Part shown: positions 51,701 to 60,921 of the stretch, in pieces
How positions within the stretch are numbered: the first letter of the stretch is position 1
Layout of the letters: every line of letters starts with the position of its first letter
Assembly (NCBI RefSeq): GCF_003958635.1
Contig: NZ_RSEK01000007.1
Coordinates: forward strand, 124,001-188,000
DNA: 64,000 nucleotides
DNA from: Altericroceibacterium xinjiangense
GTDB taxonomy: Bacteria > Pseudomonadota > Alphaproteobacteria > Sphingomonadales > Sphingomonadaceae
Direction of reading: 5' to 3'
Translations under genes and position numbers: made by a program
The notes under the pieces: generated by a model
Told to the model about the DNA's origin: nothing
What the model saw: the letters and a program-made list of their open reading frames with translations, nothing else
The model's database searches: none

Positions 51701-53371
51701 TTACTCGCGGCATTCGAAGCTATCGGCGCTGGCGGGGTCGCCACCGACGTAGCGAGCGACCTTGGGGTGGGGGCACAGCGGGCGGGAAATGCCGGGGATG
51801 GAGCGGCTTGTGGCCCTGATCCGGTCAGGGGCCTCACCTCTTTCGACCCAGGCCTGGATCGCGTCGAGCATGTCGAACTCGTCCGTCGCCTCGCCGCCGC
51901 GGCAGTGGGTCATGCCCGGTATCAGGAACAGCCGCACGGAATCGCGCACGCTCTCCCCGTTGACGTCCACCACCTGATCGTACCAGTCAACCAGTTCGCT
52001 TGAGGCCATGCCCTGATCGGAAAGGCCGTTGTAGACGATCATCTTCCCGCGGCTGGCGAACGTGTTGAGGAACGGCGAATCCGCATCGCCCAGGGCAGCG
52101 GTGTGCCGCACCCGCTCCAGCACATCATCCCAGTCCACCGGCCCCTTCGGATCGAAACCCGGTTCGGGCGGAGTAAGCTGGTAAAGGGAGAATTGCCCGA
52201 GGCCCAAGGTGGCATCGGCCGCATCGGATTGGCCGCTCGTCGATCTGCCAAGCCGCATGCCGCGCCAGGCATCCGAAGCGATGCCTGTGTCGTAGTTGAA
52301 CGGACCATAGATGGATGTTCCGTCACGGGTGCGCGGCCCTTCATGCATGGCGCGCAACGCACCGACCTGATCGTTGCTGAGGCAGGACGCAGTCTTGCCG
52401 CCCTTGCACGTGAGCACGCCCGGGTCGAAGCCGCACGCCTGCCAGTCATGGATCAGGCCATCCTTCAGCCCGTCGAGCGCATCGCACTGCTTGAGCACGC
52501 CGCCCCTCACCAACTGCAAGTCGGCGTCGGAGAAAACTTGAGAAATGATTGGCTGGCCGCTTTCGTCCCGCGGCGCGATTTTCGCCAGGACGTTCTGATT
52601 CCACATCTCGTCGATCGCGATGCGGGAAAAGCGCAGCGAGGGATCGCCTGACACGATCCCGTCGAAATGGAGCGGCAAGCGCTGGGAAGCGATGAGACCT
52701 TGCCGACCGCCGTTTGAGCAGCCCAGCATATAGGAATACTCGGGCTTCGACCCGTAGAAGGCCCGGACCAGTTCCTTGCCCAGCAGCGTCGTCTTGTCGA
52801 GCGCGTTGTAGGCGTAATCGATCCGCGCCTGCTGATCCGTGCCGAAAGAAGCGTCGGTGAAGAAGCCGCTGTGTCCGCCGTTGGTGGAAATGACGGCAAA
52901 GCCGCGGGTCAGTGCGGGCGGATTGACCGTGGCGTCGATATCGCCGATCGCCGGCATCAGCCAGCCGTCCATCCCTGCTCCGCCATGGAAGGCGAAACGG
53001 CCGTTCCAGTCCAGCGGCAGGCGCATGTCGAAACCGATTCCGAATTCACGCCCATCTGCACCGGTGCGCTGGTTGATGACGCCCTGCACGAGGCAATGAG
53101 CCGGGACGATGGGCCGCGACGGGTCGACCCTGCCGCTTCCGTCCTCGGCCAGAACTCGCCCTTCGGGTGTCAGCCGGGCCGTCGTGACGTTCACGCCCCA
53201 GCCGCTATAGCTCGCCAGCGCGGTGCACCGCTGTTCTGCGTCGACGATCGCGCCAGCGACGGCTGCACGGCTGTCTGTCAGCGTGGCGTGGCTGGCGCAT
53301 CCCGCCAACGTCGCGGCCAGCAGCGCAATCGCGCCGCGTCTGTTACCCCGAACCGCGTGCCACATTCCCAT
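51701..53371 (-). CDS. Tannase/feruloyl-esterase-family lipoprotein
   Basis: 556 residues from ATG 53371, with GAGG seven bases upstream; an ATG two codons later is also possible. The signal peptide ends in a lipobox (ATLAGC), so it is anchored in the periplasm or outer membrane. The alpha/beta-hydrolase signs of the family: FAFHGGAGMDGWL, GFAVISTNGGHSG, the nucleophile elbow GCSNGGRQGL, Asp in VYNGLSDQGMAS and His in PGMTHCRGG, with the paired cysteines around them. Members cut gallate, ferulate or related esters. It is the last gene of the unit that begins with the second amidohydrolase. Confidence 0.88.
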   Translation of the reverse strand: MGMWHAVRGNRRGAIALLAATLAGCASHATLTDSRAAVAGAIVDAEQRCTALASYSGWGVNVTTARLTPEGRVLAEDGSGRVDPSRPIVPAHCLVQGVINQRTGADGREFGIGFDMRLPLDWNGRFAFHGGAGMDGWLMPAIGDIDATVNPPALTRGFAVISTNGGHSGFFTDASFGTDQQARIDYAYNALDKTTLLGKELVRAFYGSKPEYSYMLGCSNGGRQGLIASQRLPLHFDGIVSGDPSLRFSRIAIDEMWNQNVLAKIAPRDESGQPIISQVFSDADLQLVRGGVLKQCDALDGLKDGLIHDWQACGFDPGVLTCKGGKTASCLSNDQVGALRAMHEGPRTRDGTSIYGPFNYDTGIASDAWRGMRLGRSTSGQSDAADATLGLGQFSLYQLTPPEPGFDPKGPVDWDDVLERVRHTAALGDADSPFLNTFASRGKMIVYNGLSDQGMASSELVDWYDQVVDVNGESVRDSVRLFLIPGMTHCRGGEATDEFDMLDAIQAWVERGEAPDRIRATSRSIPGISRPLCPHPKVARYVGGDPASADSFECRE

Positions 53372-53436
53372 GACCACCTCTGCCCCTGTCTTGCCCGCGC
53401 CACTCTTCCCAGCGTCCCGTCTGCCGTGCGGCAGCA

Positions 53437-54627
53437 TCACAACGACACCACGATTTCCGGTGCCATGCGGAACTCCCAGCCCCGGAAGGACGGATTGCGC
53501 CCGTCGACCAACCTGATGTCGGGACAGGCGGCAAACAGCACGTCCAACGTGATTTCCATCAGCGCGACCGAAAACCAGCGTCCCGCGCAGAAGTGATTGC
53601 CGAACCCGAACGCTGCATGGGAGCCCTCTTCGCGGAATATGTCGAACCGGTCGGGATCCGCAAAGCGGGTTTCGTCCCGATTGGCCGAAGCCAGGATCGC
53701 GGCGATCGGAGTGCCCTTCGCGAGGGTCACTCCGCCGATTTCCACATCTTCCAGCGCCGTGCGCAGCTGCGTGCCGATCGGCGCGACCCAGCGAAGTCCT
53801 TCGTTGACGGCGCTCCGCAGCATCTCCGGCCCGCCATCCTTCACGGCTTCATACTGCCGGCGGTCCTGCATCAACCCTACGAACACGGTGCCCGCTCCGT
53901 GTCCCGGCTCCTGCATCCCGCCAAGCAGAGTCACCTTCACACTCGGCAGGATCCGTTCGACAGGGCGGCATTGCCCTTCGGGCATGGCGAAGTGCAACAT
54001 GTGTGAAAGCGGAGTGTCTTGCGGGGCATCTGCCAGATCGCGCAGCAACGGCACCAGTTCGGCCTCAAGCTCAGCGCAGGTTTGGAGACAGGCTGCATGC
54101 CTGCGGGGATCGTTCTCGTAGTTGATCGCTCCTTGCGATAGCCCATGGAACCAGCGCAGCAGCGTTGCAGCAGGAACGCTGCCAAGCCCAAGCGTCTCCG
54201 CCAGCGCCAGAGCGGACACGGGTTCGAAGTACCGGGCCATCAGGTTGACTGGTTCGCCGCGCGGCAATTCGTCCAGCACCCGCTCCGCGATGGGCCGGGC
54301 GAGCGCATCGATATAGCCGCTTACTTCACGGGCCCTGTAGCGGGCCTCCAGCCCGCCGCGCAGTTCCCTGTGTACGGCACCTTCGCAGGTAAGGATCGTC
54401 GGGCTTCCGAACGATCGTTCGACCGGGGAGTCCGCCGCCTCGGCTGTGAAGAGCCGCGGCGATTTGACGATAGTTTCCACATCGGCCCAGCGGGTCGCGA
54501 ACCACACGTTCGCCGCGGGTACGGGCGTGATCGGCGCTTCGCGCCGCAGTCGGGCATATATCGGATAGGGATCGCGCTCCAGCGCTTCGATCGTGATCGA
54601 TTCTGCGAACTCGAGCGTCCGGGTCAT
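53437..54627 (-). CDS. Cytochrome P450
   Basis: 396 residues, soluble bacterial type. The haem-binding loop FGFGNHFCAGR has Cys347; the ExxR pair is Glu276-Arg279 (NEGLRW). The I-helix reads GGMQEPGHGAG (236-246) instead of the usual A/G-G-x-D/E-T-T/S; the acid is kept but a Pro replaces the Thr. The gene lies 33 bp after the second amidohydrolase. Its redox partners are encoded nearby: a ferredoxin (60918-61238) and a ferredoxin reductase (56440-57642). It hydroxylates or otherwise oxidises the unknown cluster substrate. Confidence 0.93.
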   Translation of the reverse strand: MTRTLEFAESITIEALERDPYPIYARLRREAPITPVPAANVWFATRWADVETIVKSPRLFTAEAADSPVERSFGSPTILTCEGAVHRELRGGLEARYRAREVSGYIDALARPIAERVLDELPRGEPVNLMARYFEPVSALALAETLGLGSVPAATLLRWFHGLSQGAINYENDPRRHAACLQTCAELEAELVPLLRDLADAPQDTPLSHMLHFAMPEGQCRPVERILPSVKVTLLGGMQEPGHGAGTVFVGLMQDRRQYEAVKDGGPEMLRSAVNEGLRWVAPIGTQLRTALEDVEIGGVTLAKGTPIAAILASANRDETRFADPDRFDIFREEGSHAAFGFGNHFCAGRWFSVALMEITLDVLFAACPDIRLVDGRNPSFRGWEFRMAPEIVVSL

Positions 54628-54660
54628 CAGCGCGATCCCTGCCTTTCCTTCCGCAGCTTG

Positions 54661-56358
54661 CTATTGCGTCTGGTGCACTATTTCCCCGTTGATCAGCGTC
54701 ATCAGCACTTTCGTATTGTGCACATCGGTGATCGGGATCGAGAAAATGTTGCGGTCGAGTACGACGAGGTCAGCCAGCTTGCCTTCCTCTATCGTTCCGG
54801 TCGCATGGTCGAAATTCATCTGCCGGGCGGCCTGGCGGGTGAATATGTCGACCGCCTGATCCAGCGTGATCCGTTCCTGCGCGCCCAGAACTTCGCCGCC
54901 GCCGCCAGGTACCTGGCGCGTTACCAGCGTTTCTATCGCAATCCACGGATTGACGGATGGGACAACGCTCCAGTCCGAACCGGGCACGACCAATGCGCCT
55001 GCATCGAGGGCATCCTTCACCGGAATCCAGCGCTTCATCCGCTCCTCGCCGACGGCCTTGCGAATGTCGCCGATGATGGGAGAAGGAAACCAGATGTAAG
55101 GCGAGAACTCAAACGCCGCGCCGAGCTCCCGCCCGCGCTGGATGTCGCTCATCTGCACGAAGCTGTTGTGGCCGACGTTGTGGTATTGCCCGCCCGGCCC
55201 ATTCGCCGCTCGCGCCGCCTCGATGGCATTCAGGCCGGCGCGCACGGCCGCGTCGCCCGCGGCATGGAACTTCACCGTGAGACCGCGCCGGTCGAGCTGC
55301 GTCACCAGTGCATTGAGTTCATCCTGCGGGATCATGATCAGGCCTCGCTCCCGCGCGGTCTGATCGTGCGCGTCGTGGCCGATCGGCTCGTAAGGATCGA
55401 CCATCGCGGCCGTATGCCCGTCGGTCGGCACGCCATCGAGCATGAGCTTTACGCAAGAGGGCGAAAACCTCTCCCGCGCATAAAGCATGTATCGGTCCAG
55501 CAGCGCCATGTCGCCGCCCCACAGGCAACCGCGCACGCGCTGCTTCAGGCGCCCCGCATCAGCCAACTGGGCATAGGCGCGCGCGGTCGTCTCGGACACG
55601 CCCGCATCGTCGTACGCGGTGATGCCATGGGACATCATGTTGGCAAGCGACCAGGACAGCGCCTCTGCCGCCTCATCGACAGTCGGCTCCGGGATTTTCA
55701 TCGAAACGAGCGAGGCGGCAGATTCGCGCAGCACCCCGGTGGGCTCGCCATTTGCGCCGCGTTCGATGATCCCGTTCTCGGGATCGGCCGTATTGCGATC
55801 GATCCCAGCCAGCTTGAGCGCGGCCGAATTGGCCCAGCCGCTATGACCGCTGATGTCGCGCAGGAGGACGGGGTTGTTCGGCGCGACACGGTCCAGCATC
55901 GACTTGTGCGGCGGCGTGCTCCCGAAGGAATCGTTCTGATATCCGCTGCCGGTGATCCATGCGCCCGGGCCGGCGCGGCCGGCGCACTCGCCGACGATCC
56001 GGAATATCGCGTCGGGCGAGGAACCGTGCGGAATCTCGCAGGCTTTTTCGGCGAGTCCCGCTCCTTGCGGGTGCACGTGCATGTCGTGCAGGCCCGGCAT
56101 CACCATCTTGCCGTCAAGGTCGAAGACCCGCGTCTGCGGCGTGCGATGGGGGGCCACGGCGGCTTCATCCCCAACCGCAACGATCGCGCCGTTGCTGATG
56201 GCAAGGGCGCGCGCCCAGCCATCGGGCGTATAGATCTGCGCGTCTTCGAGAATGATGTCCGCTTCCGCGGGCGGCACCGGTCTGGGTTCGTTGAACTGGG
56301 CTTGCGCGGTTCCGGAAAACAGGAGCGCAGCTCCCAAAAGGTACTTGCCTGCTCGCAT
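54661..56358 (-). CDS. Exported amidohydrolase, family 3 (YtcJ-like), copy 2
   Basis: 565 residues. Signal peptide RAGKYLLGAALLFSGTAQAQ. The same metal motifs as copy 1: [48 protein letters not shown]. The two copies share most of their length and must come from a gene duplication; small changes around the metal sites (PSGGG against PQGAG) may alter specificity. A palindrome (P2) is 54 bp upstream of the start. First gene of a three-gene unit with P450 and the esterase. Confidence 0.88.
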   Translation of the reverse strand: MRAGKYLLGAALLFSGTAQAQFNEPRPVPPAEADIILEDAQIYTPDGWARALAISNGAIVAVGDEAAVAPHRTPQTRVFDLDGKMVMPGLHDMHVHPQGAGLAEKACEIPHGSSPDAIFRIVGECAGRAGPGAWITGSGYQNDSFGSTPPHKSMLDRVAPNNPVLLRDISGHSGWANSAALKLAGIDRNTADPENGIIERGANGEPTGVLRESAASLVSMKIPEPTVDEAAEALSWSLANMMSHGITAYDDAGVSETTARAYAQLADAGRLKQRVRGCLWGGDMALLDRYMLYARERFSPSCVKLMLDGVPTDGHTAAMVDPYEPIGHDAHDQTARERGLIMIPQDELNALVTQLDRRGLTVKFHAAGDAAVRAGLNAIEAARAANGPGGQYHNVGHNSFVQMSDIQRGRELGAAFEFSPYIWFPSPIIGDIRKAVGEERMKRWIPVKDALDAGALVVPGSDWSVVPSVNPWIAIETLVTRQVPGGGGEVLGAQERITLDQAVDIFTRQAARQMNFDHATGTIEEGKLADLVVLDRNIFSIPITDVHNTKVLMTLINGEIVHQTQ

Positions 56359-56411
56359 GGTTCACTCTCCAAAACTATGACGACAAGACAATTCCAATCG
56401 CCGTTTCTGGC

Positions 56412-56428
56412 TTGGCCGATGCGGCCAA
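56412..56428. promoter_or_regulatory. Cluster palindrome P2
   Basis: TTGGCCGATGCGGCCAA: perfect six-base arms with five bases between. It lies in the 81-bp gap between the ferredoxin reductase stop and the start of amidohydrolase copy 2, 54 bp before that start. Confidence 0.7.
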
Positions 56429-56439
56429 TCGGCCGCCGT

Positions 56440-57642
56440 TCAGGCGAGATGCCGCATGGGTAGCAACGCCTTGCGCGCCTGGACGAAGGCTTTCATGTCG
56501 TTGATGCAATCCACCGCCGTGAGGTCGTCGCCCAGGAAGTAGTGAACGGAGAACTTCCCGTCCGCCGGATCGCCCTGCACGACTTCCCGATCGTGGCCGA
56601 GGGTAAGGCCGGCCGTCTGCAACTTGACGTCGTACTGGTTCGACCAGAACCACGGCAGAGCCTGGTAAGGGACGGGATCACCGCAGATATGCCGCGCGGC
56701 GACCATCGCCATGTCGTTGGCGTTCTGCACCGATTCCAGCCGGACGACCTGCCCGCGTGCGGAGACGTTCGCATGAGCCGCGCAGTCGCCGATCGCGTAG
56801 ACATCCGGAAGCGAGGTGCGGCAGAATTCGTCGACCAGCACTCCGCCGCTCGCCCCTTGCGCCCCTGCCGCCTCAAGCGGAGCGACCGCGGGGACGATGC
56901 CGATGCCGACGATGACGATTTCCGCCGGAAGGACGCTACCGTTGGCCAACCGCACGCCGCAGACTTTGCCCGCTTCCCCTTCCAGGCAAGCAACCGTGGT
57001 TTGCAGCCGAACGTCGACCCCGTGCCGGCGGTGCTCGCGCAGCAGGAAGGCGCCGACCTCCCGGCCTGCAACCCGCTCCAGCAAGCGGTCCTGCATTTCG
57101 AGCAGAATGACTTCGCAGCCCAGCTTGCGCAGCACGGCCGCCGCTTCAAGCCCGATGTAACCGCCGCCAATCACGGCAGCGCGCCTTGCGCCGCCTTCCA
57201 GTTCGCGGATGATGCCATCGACATCCTCCCGGGTACGCACGGCGTGAACCCCGCTGATATCAGCCCCCGGACACGTCAGGCGCCGGGGAACGCCGCCGGC
57301 CGCCCAGATAAGTTTGCCGAAGCCGATCCGTTCGCCATCCGCCAATTCGACAGCGCCCGCGCAAGCCGCGTCCGTGAAGTCGAGCGACACCACTTCCCGC
57401 GCTGGAAGGAGGCGGATCTGCTTGTCGTCCCAGAACCGCAGCGGCCGGATTTGAAGGCGCTCGAACGGCTTTTCGCGCGCAAGATACTCCTTCGACAGCG
57501 GCGGCCGTTCGTATGGATACTCCCGATCGCGGCTGACCATGCCGACCGAGCCCGCAAAGCCTCTCTGACGCAGCGCGGCGGCCGCATTGGCGCCGCCATG
57601 CCCCGAACCGACGATCAGGACGTCGTAAGCGTGTTCCGCCAT
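56440..57642 (-). CDS. Ferredoxin reductase for the P450 system
   Basis: 400 residues from ATG 57642, with GAGGGGC upstream. FAD motif DVLIVGSGHGGANAAAALRQ, YPYERPPLSKEYL typical of putidaredoxin/rhodocoxin reductases, NAD motif RAAVIGGGYIGLEAAAVLRK, and FAD-site VYAIGDCAAH; a reductase C-terminal domain follows (VESVQNAN.. to the end). It moves electrons from NADH to the cluster ferredoxin. It lies 17 bp after the acetoacetate-decarboxylase-family gene. Confidence 0.92.
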   Translation of the reverse strand: MAEHAYDVLIVGSGHGGANAAAALRQRGFAGSVGMVSRDREYPYERPPLSKEYLAREKPFERLQIRPLRFWDDKQIRLLPAREVVSLDFTDAACAGAVELADGERIGFGKLIWAAGGVPRRLTCPGADISGVHAVRTREDVDGIIRELEGGARRAAVIGGGYIGLEAAAVLRKLGCEVILLEMQDRLLERVAGREVGAFLLREHRRHGVDVRLQTTVACLEGEAGKVCGVRLANGSVLPAEIVIVGIGIVPAVAPLEAAGAQGASGGVLVDEFCRTSLPDVYAIGDCAAHANVSARGQVVRLESVQNANDMAMVAARHICGDPVPYQALPWFWSNQYDVKLQTAGLTLGHDREVVQGDPADGKFSVHYFLGDDLTAVDCINDMKAFVQARKALLPMRHLA

Positions 57643-57659
57643 TGACCGCCCCTCGGCCC

Positions 57660-58463
57660 TCAGGCCAGATTGTTGCGCGAGAGCGTGGTTCCGGCTCGCC
57701 AGGATACGCCGATTTCGTGCCAATACCCCGCGATCTTCTCCTGCGGCATGATGTCCAGCAATTCCTCCACCGGGCTATCGAAATAGGTGAGATCGAAGTC
57801 GCCCTCGAAGCAGCGCCCCTTCTCCACATCGAAGCCCGACATGGTGACGACTTCGTCCAGGCTTTGCGTGCCGTCGGTTTCGATTGCCGGCATCCAGCGG
57901 CTGTGGGCCATCGGATGACCGTTGACGAAGCCGGGACTCTCGCACGTGTCGCGGATCGTGAAACGCCCTTCGGCAAGGCGGCGGTCGAACGCCGCCAGCG
58001 TTACGCCGAACGTGCCGCCCGGCTCCAGCCGCGGGCCTGCCTTGCCGACGTTAACCGGTCGGCTCATCTGGATGCTGCCCAGCTTCTTGGGATAACCCTG
58101 GTGCTGGCCCCGCAGCATGGCGAATTCCTTGTCCACCCAGATGTACAGGCAGCGGGTGTAGGTCTTGCCCTGAAACTTGCAGCGGCAGACGATGAACATC
58201 TCCTTGTACTGGACGCGGACCGGATCGAGCAGCTGTTCGGGATCGTCCCCGGTTGATTGCCAATCCGCCCAGATTGCCGCCAGCGCGCCGGGATCGTCAT
58301 CCGCAAGATCGAAGCCGTCCGGCAGCAGCGCGGCGATCGCGGCAGGATCCGTGCGGTATTCGAGCGTGATGAGTTCTCCCGAATAATGCCACGGAACAGG
58401 CGGCACGATGCTCGCCTTTCCAGTTGGCGTGCGGGGATAGAACAGGCCTTTCAGTCGGCTCAT
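57660..58463 (-). CDS. Acetoacetate-decarboxylase-family protein
   Basis: 267 residues from ATG 58463, with AAGAGG nine bases upstream; earlier in-frame starts overlap the divergent promoter. PWHYSGELITLEYRTDPAAIAALLPDGFDL and YKEMFIVCRCKFQGKTYTRCLYIWVDKEFAMLRGQHQGYPKKLGS fit the ADC fold, with Lys residues at the active-site segment GYPKKLG. Some ADC-family enzymes are aldolase-dehydratases rather than decarboxylases. It is the first gene of the unit with the ferredoxin reductase; palindrome P3 is 63 bp upstream. Confidence 0.82.
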   Translation of the reverse strand: MSRLKGLFYPRTPTGKASIVPPVPWHYSGELITLEYRTDPAAIAALLPDGFDLADDDPGALAAIWADWQSTGDDPEQLLDPVRVQYKEMFIVCRCKFQGKTYTRCLYIWVDKEFAMLRGQHQGYPKKLGSIQMSRPVNVGKAGPRLEPGGTFGVTLAAFDRRLAEGRFTIRDTCESPGFVNGHPMAHSRWMPAIETDGTQSLDEVVTMSGFDVEKGRCFEGDFDLTYFDSPVEELLDIMPQEKIAGYWHEIGVSWRAGTTLSRNNLA

Positions 58464-58525
58464 TGCGTCCTCTTGGCGGATTGGGATCGATGGGTGCGAT
58501 TGTGTCGCCGGCACCGGTCCGAAGC

Positions 58526-58542
58526 TTGGCCGCAACGGCCAA
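58526..58542. promoter_or_regulatory. Cluster palindrome P3 in the divergent promoter
   Basis: TTGGCCGCAACGGCCAA: perfect six-base arms with five bases between. It lies between the divergent ADC-family gene (63 bp to its start) and the FAH-family gene (55 bp to its start) and could control both. Confidence 0.7.
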
Positions 58543-58597
58543 AGCCAGACGGTTGCAATCGCAGTAGGCCAGCTCATCCCCTGAACAGGAGACGAGA

Positions 58598-59482
58598 ATG
58601 ACCGTCGAATATCGCCGCATCCTGCTGGACGGCTACCCGATTCTGGCCACGCGCGAGGGGGACGAGCTCGTGACCAGGGACGGTCGCAGCATCGGGATCG
58701 ACGATGCGGTCCATCTGCCGCCGGTCGCGCCGAGCAAGATCATCTGCGTCCATCTCAACTATCACAGCCGGGTGGATGAGTTCATCACGAAGCTCCCCCC
58801 TGCTCCCACCTACTTTCACAAGCCGGTTACCGCGCTCAACACGCACAAGGGCCGGATCGTGCGGCCCGAAAGGTGCAAGTACCTCAATTACGAAGGCGAA
58901 ATCGCCATCGTGATCGGCAAGACCTGCCGCAATGTTTCGCCGGCAGATGCGGGCGATTACATCCTCGGCTATTCGGTCGCCAACGACTACGGGCTGCACG
59001 ATTTCCGCGATACGGACGCCGGATCCATGCTCCGCGTGAAGGGATCCGACACGCTCTGCCCAGTCGGGCCGGGGCTGGTGACCGGATGGGACTTCCGCGA
59101 CAAGACGATCCGCACCTACGTCAACGGCAAGATTGTGCAGGAAGATACCACGGCGAACATGGAGTGGGACATGCACTACCTTGTCGCCGATATCGCCCGC
59201 ACGATCACGCTGGAGCCCGGCGACATCCTGCTGTCCGGCACCCCTGCCAACAGCCGGCCGGTCCAGCCGGGCGACGTGGTGGATGTGGAAGTCGAAGGCC
59301 TGGGCCGACTGTCCAACACGATCGTCGAAGGCCCCATACCCATTCGCGACGACGTGGGAGCACAGCCCAGCGAATCCGAGGAAGTGATTTCCACGGCCAT
59401 GGGCGGCGACTGGGAACATCGCGGCAAGCGCGCCGCGGGCGGACAAGGCGCCCAGTTCTACAAGTCCGCGCTGGAGGAGTAG
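58598..59482 (+). CDS. FAH-family hydrolase
   Basis: 294 residues with GGAGA before the ATG. Fumarylacetoacetate-hydrolase-superfamily core: KIICVHLNYHSRVDEF, metal-binding Glu residues in LNYEGEIAIVIGKTCRNV, GYSVANDYGLHDFR, GDILLSGTPANSRPVQPGD. The sequence is near the HpaG/2-hydroxyhepta-2,4-dienedioate isomerase type. Members cut or isomerise beta-diketo or enol acids at the end of ring-cleavage routes. First gene of the plus-strand unit. Confidence 0.88.
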   Translation: MTVEYRRILLDGYPILATREGDELVTRDGRSIGIDDAVHLPPVAPSKIICVHLNYHSRVDEFITKLPPAPTYFHKPVTALNTHKGRIVRPERCKYLNYEGEIAIVIGKTCRNVSPADAGDYILGYSVANDYGLHDFRDTDAGSMLRVKGSDTLCPVGPGLVTGWDFRDKTIRTYVNGKIVQEDTTANMEWDMHYLVADIARTITLEPGDILLSGTPANSRPVQPGDVVDVEVEGLGRLSNTIVEGPIPIRDDVGAQPSESEEVISTAMGGDWEHRGKRAAGGQGAQFYKSALEE

Positions 59483-59484
59483 GA

Positions 59485-60921
59485 ATGGCGCTGCCCGATG
59501 CTACCCGCTTCTACATCGGCGGTTCCTGGGTTGAACCCGCAAGCACGAAGCGCGGCGTCATTGTCGACCCTGCGAGCGGGCAAGACATCAAGCCCGTCGC
59601 GCTCGGCAACGCGCGCGATGCGGCAAAGGCGATCGCCGCCGCACGCAGCGCCTTCGATGGCTGGTCGCAGACGAGCGTGGCCGAGCGGCTGGAGCTGCTG
59701 AAGCGGATCAGCGCGGGCCTCCAGGCGCGCAGCGACGAGATCGGCGATGCCATCAGCGCGGAAATGGGTGCACCGATCGGGCTCGCCCGCGGCGCTCAGG
59801 CCGGATCTGGGCCCCAGCACTTCGATGAGATCATCCGCCTGCTGGAAAGCTACAGCTTCGAACGAACCCTGGGGTCGACGCTTGTCCGCCGTGAACCGAT
59901 TGGCGTCTGCACGCTCATCACGCCCTGGAACTGGCCGATGAACCAGATCGCGACCAAAGTTGCCCCGGCGCTGGCAGCCGGCTGCACGATGGTTCTGAAG
60001 CCGAGCGAGTTGGCTCCGCTCGACGCGGTTCTCCTCACGGAGATCATCGATGCAGCGGGCCTGCCGGCCGGGGTGTTCAACCTGGTTCACGGCACGGGCG
60101 AGGATCTGGGAGAGACGCTGACGGGGCATCCCGACGTAGACATGGTATCCTTCACCGGATCGACGCGCGCAGGGATAGCTATCGGGCAGAATGCAGCGCG
60201 CACGGTCAAGCGCGTCGCCCTGGAGCTTGGCGGCAAGTCGGCCAACATCGTTCTGCCGGATGCCGATCTAGGGACAGCGATCCGGGAAAGCGTCAGCAGC
60301 TGCATGCTCAACAGTGGACAAAGCTGCAACGCACCCACTCGCCTGCTCGTCCCGCGGGCGGCGCTGGACGAGGTCTGCGAGCTTGCCGCTGACGCCGCGC
60401 GCAGCCTGACGGTCGGGCTTCCGGCAGACAATCCCGACCTCGGCCCGATCGCCAACGAAGCGCAGTACCGGCGTGTAATCGCGATGATCGACGAAGCGGT
60501 AGAGGAAGGTGCGCGACTGGTCGCCGGCGGAAGCGAGAAACCCGGCGGGCTCAGCGGCTTTTTCGTCCGCCCGACCATCTTTGCCGATGTAACCCCTGAC
60601 ATGACGATCGCGCGCGAGGAGGTTTTCGGGCCGGTTCTCGCCATCATCGCCTACGACGATGTGGAACAGGCGATCGGGATTGCGAACGACAGCCCCTACG
60701 GCCTTTCCGGCCACGTATGGGGCGCGGACATCGCCGCTGCGAACCGGATTGCTGCACGCCTGCGCACCGGCATGGTGCACCTGAACGGGGCGGGGCTGGA
60801 CAGCGCGGCACCCTTTGGCGGATACAAGCTATCGGGCAACGGGCGGGAATGGGGCGTTTTCGGACTGGAGGAATTTCTCGAAGTGAAGTCCGTTTATGGC
60901 GGAGCCGGGAGCGCGCAATGA
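59485..60921 (+). CDS. Aldehyde dehydrogenase
   Basis: 478 residues from ATG 59485, two bases after the FAH stop and with GGAGGAG just upstream. Catalytic Cys in MLNSGQSCNAPTRL, general-base Glu in LELGGKSANI, NAD-site TGSTRAGIAIGQ, and TPWNWPMNQIATKVAPALAAG. It oxidises an aldehyde to the acid with NAD(P). In this cluster it may act on an aldehyde released from the P450 or the ester hydrolase product. Overlaps the ferredoxin gene by four bases. Confidence 0.92.
   Translation: MALPDATRFYIGGSWVEPASTKRGVIVDPASGQDIKPVALGNARDAAKAIAAARSAFDGWSQTSVAERLELLKRISAGLQARSDEIGDAISAEMGAPIGLARGAQAGSGPQHFDEIIRLLESYSFERTLGSTLVRREPIGVCTLITPWNWPMNQIATKVAPALAAGCTMVLKPSELAPLDAVLLTEIIDAAGLPAGVFNLVHGTGEDLGETLTGHPDVDMVSFTGSTRAGIAIGQNAARTVKRVALELGGKSANIVLPDADLGTAIRESVSSCMLNSGQSCNAPTRLLVPRAALDEVCELAADAARSLTVGLPADNPDLGPIANEAQYRRVIAMIDEAVEEGARLVAGGSEKPGGLSGFFVRPTIFADVTPDMTIAREEVFGPVLAIIAYDDVEQAIGIANDSPYGLSGHVWGADIAAANRIAARLRTGMVHLNGAGLDSAAPFGGYKLSGNGREWGVFGLEEFLEVKSVYGGAGSAQ

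Noticed and set aside
54145-56463. 772-codon plus-strand ORF
   Set aside because: Antisense to the P450 and amidohydrolase genes; no motifs.
58873-59484. Upstream extension of the aldehyde dehydrogenase frame
   Set aside because: It lies inside the FAH-family gene in another frame. ATG 59485 with GGAGGAG upstream and the normal ALDH N-terminus is the right start.
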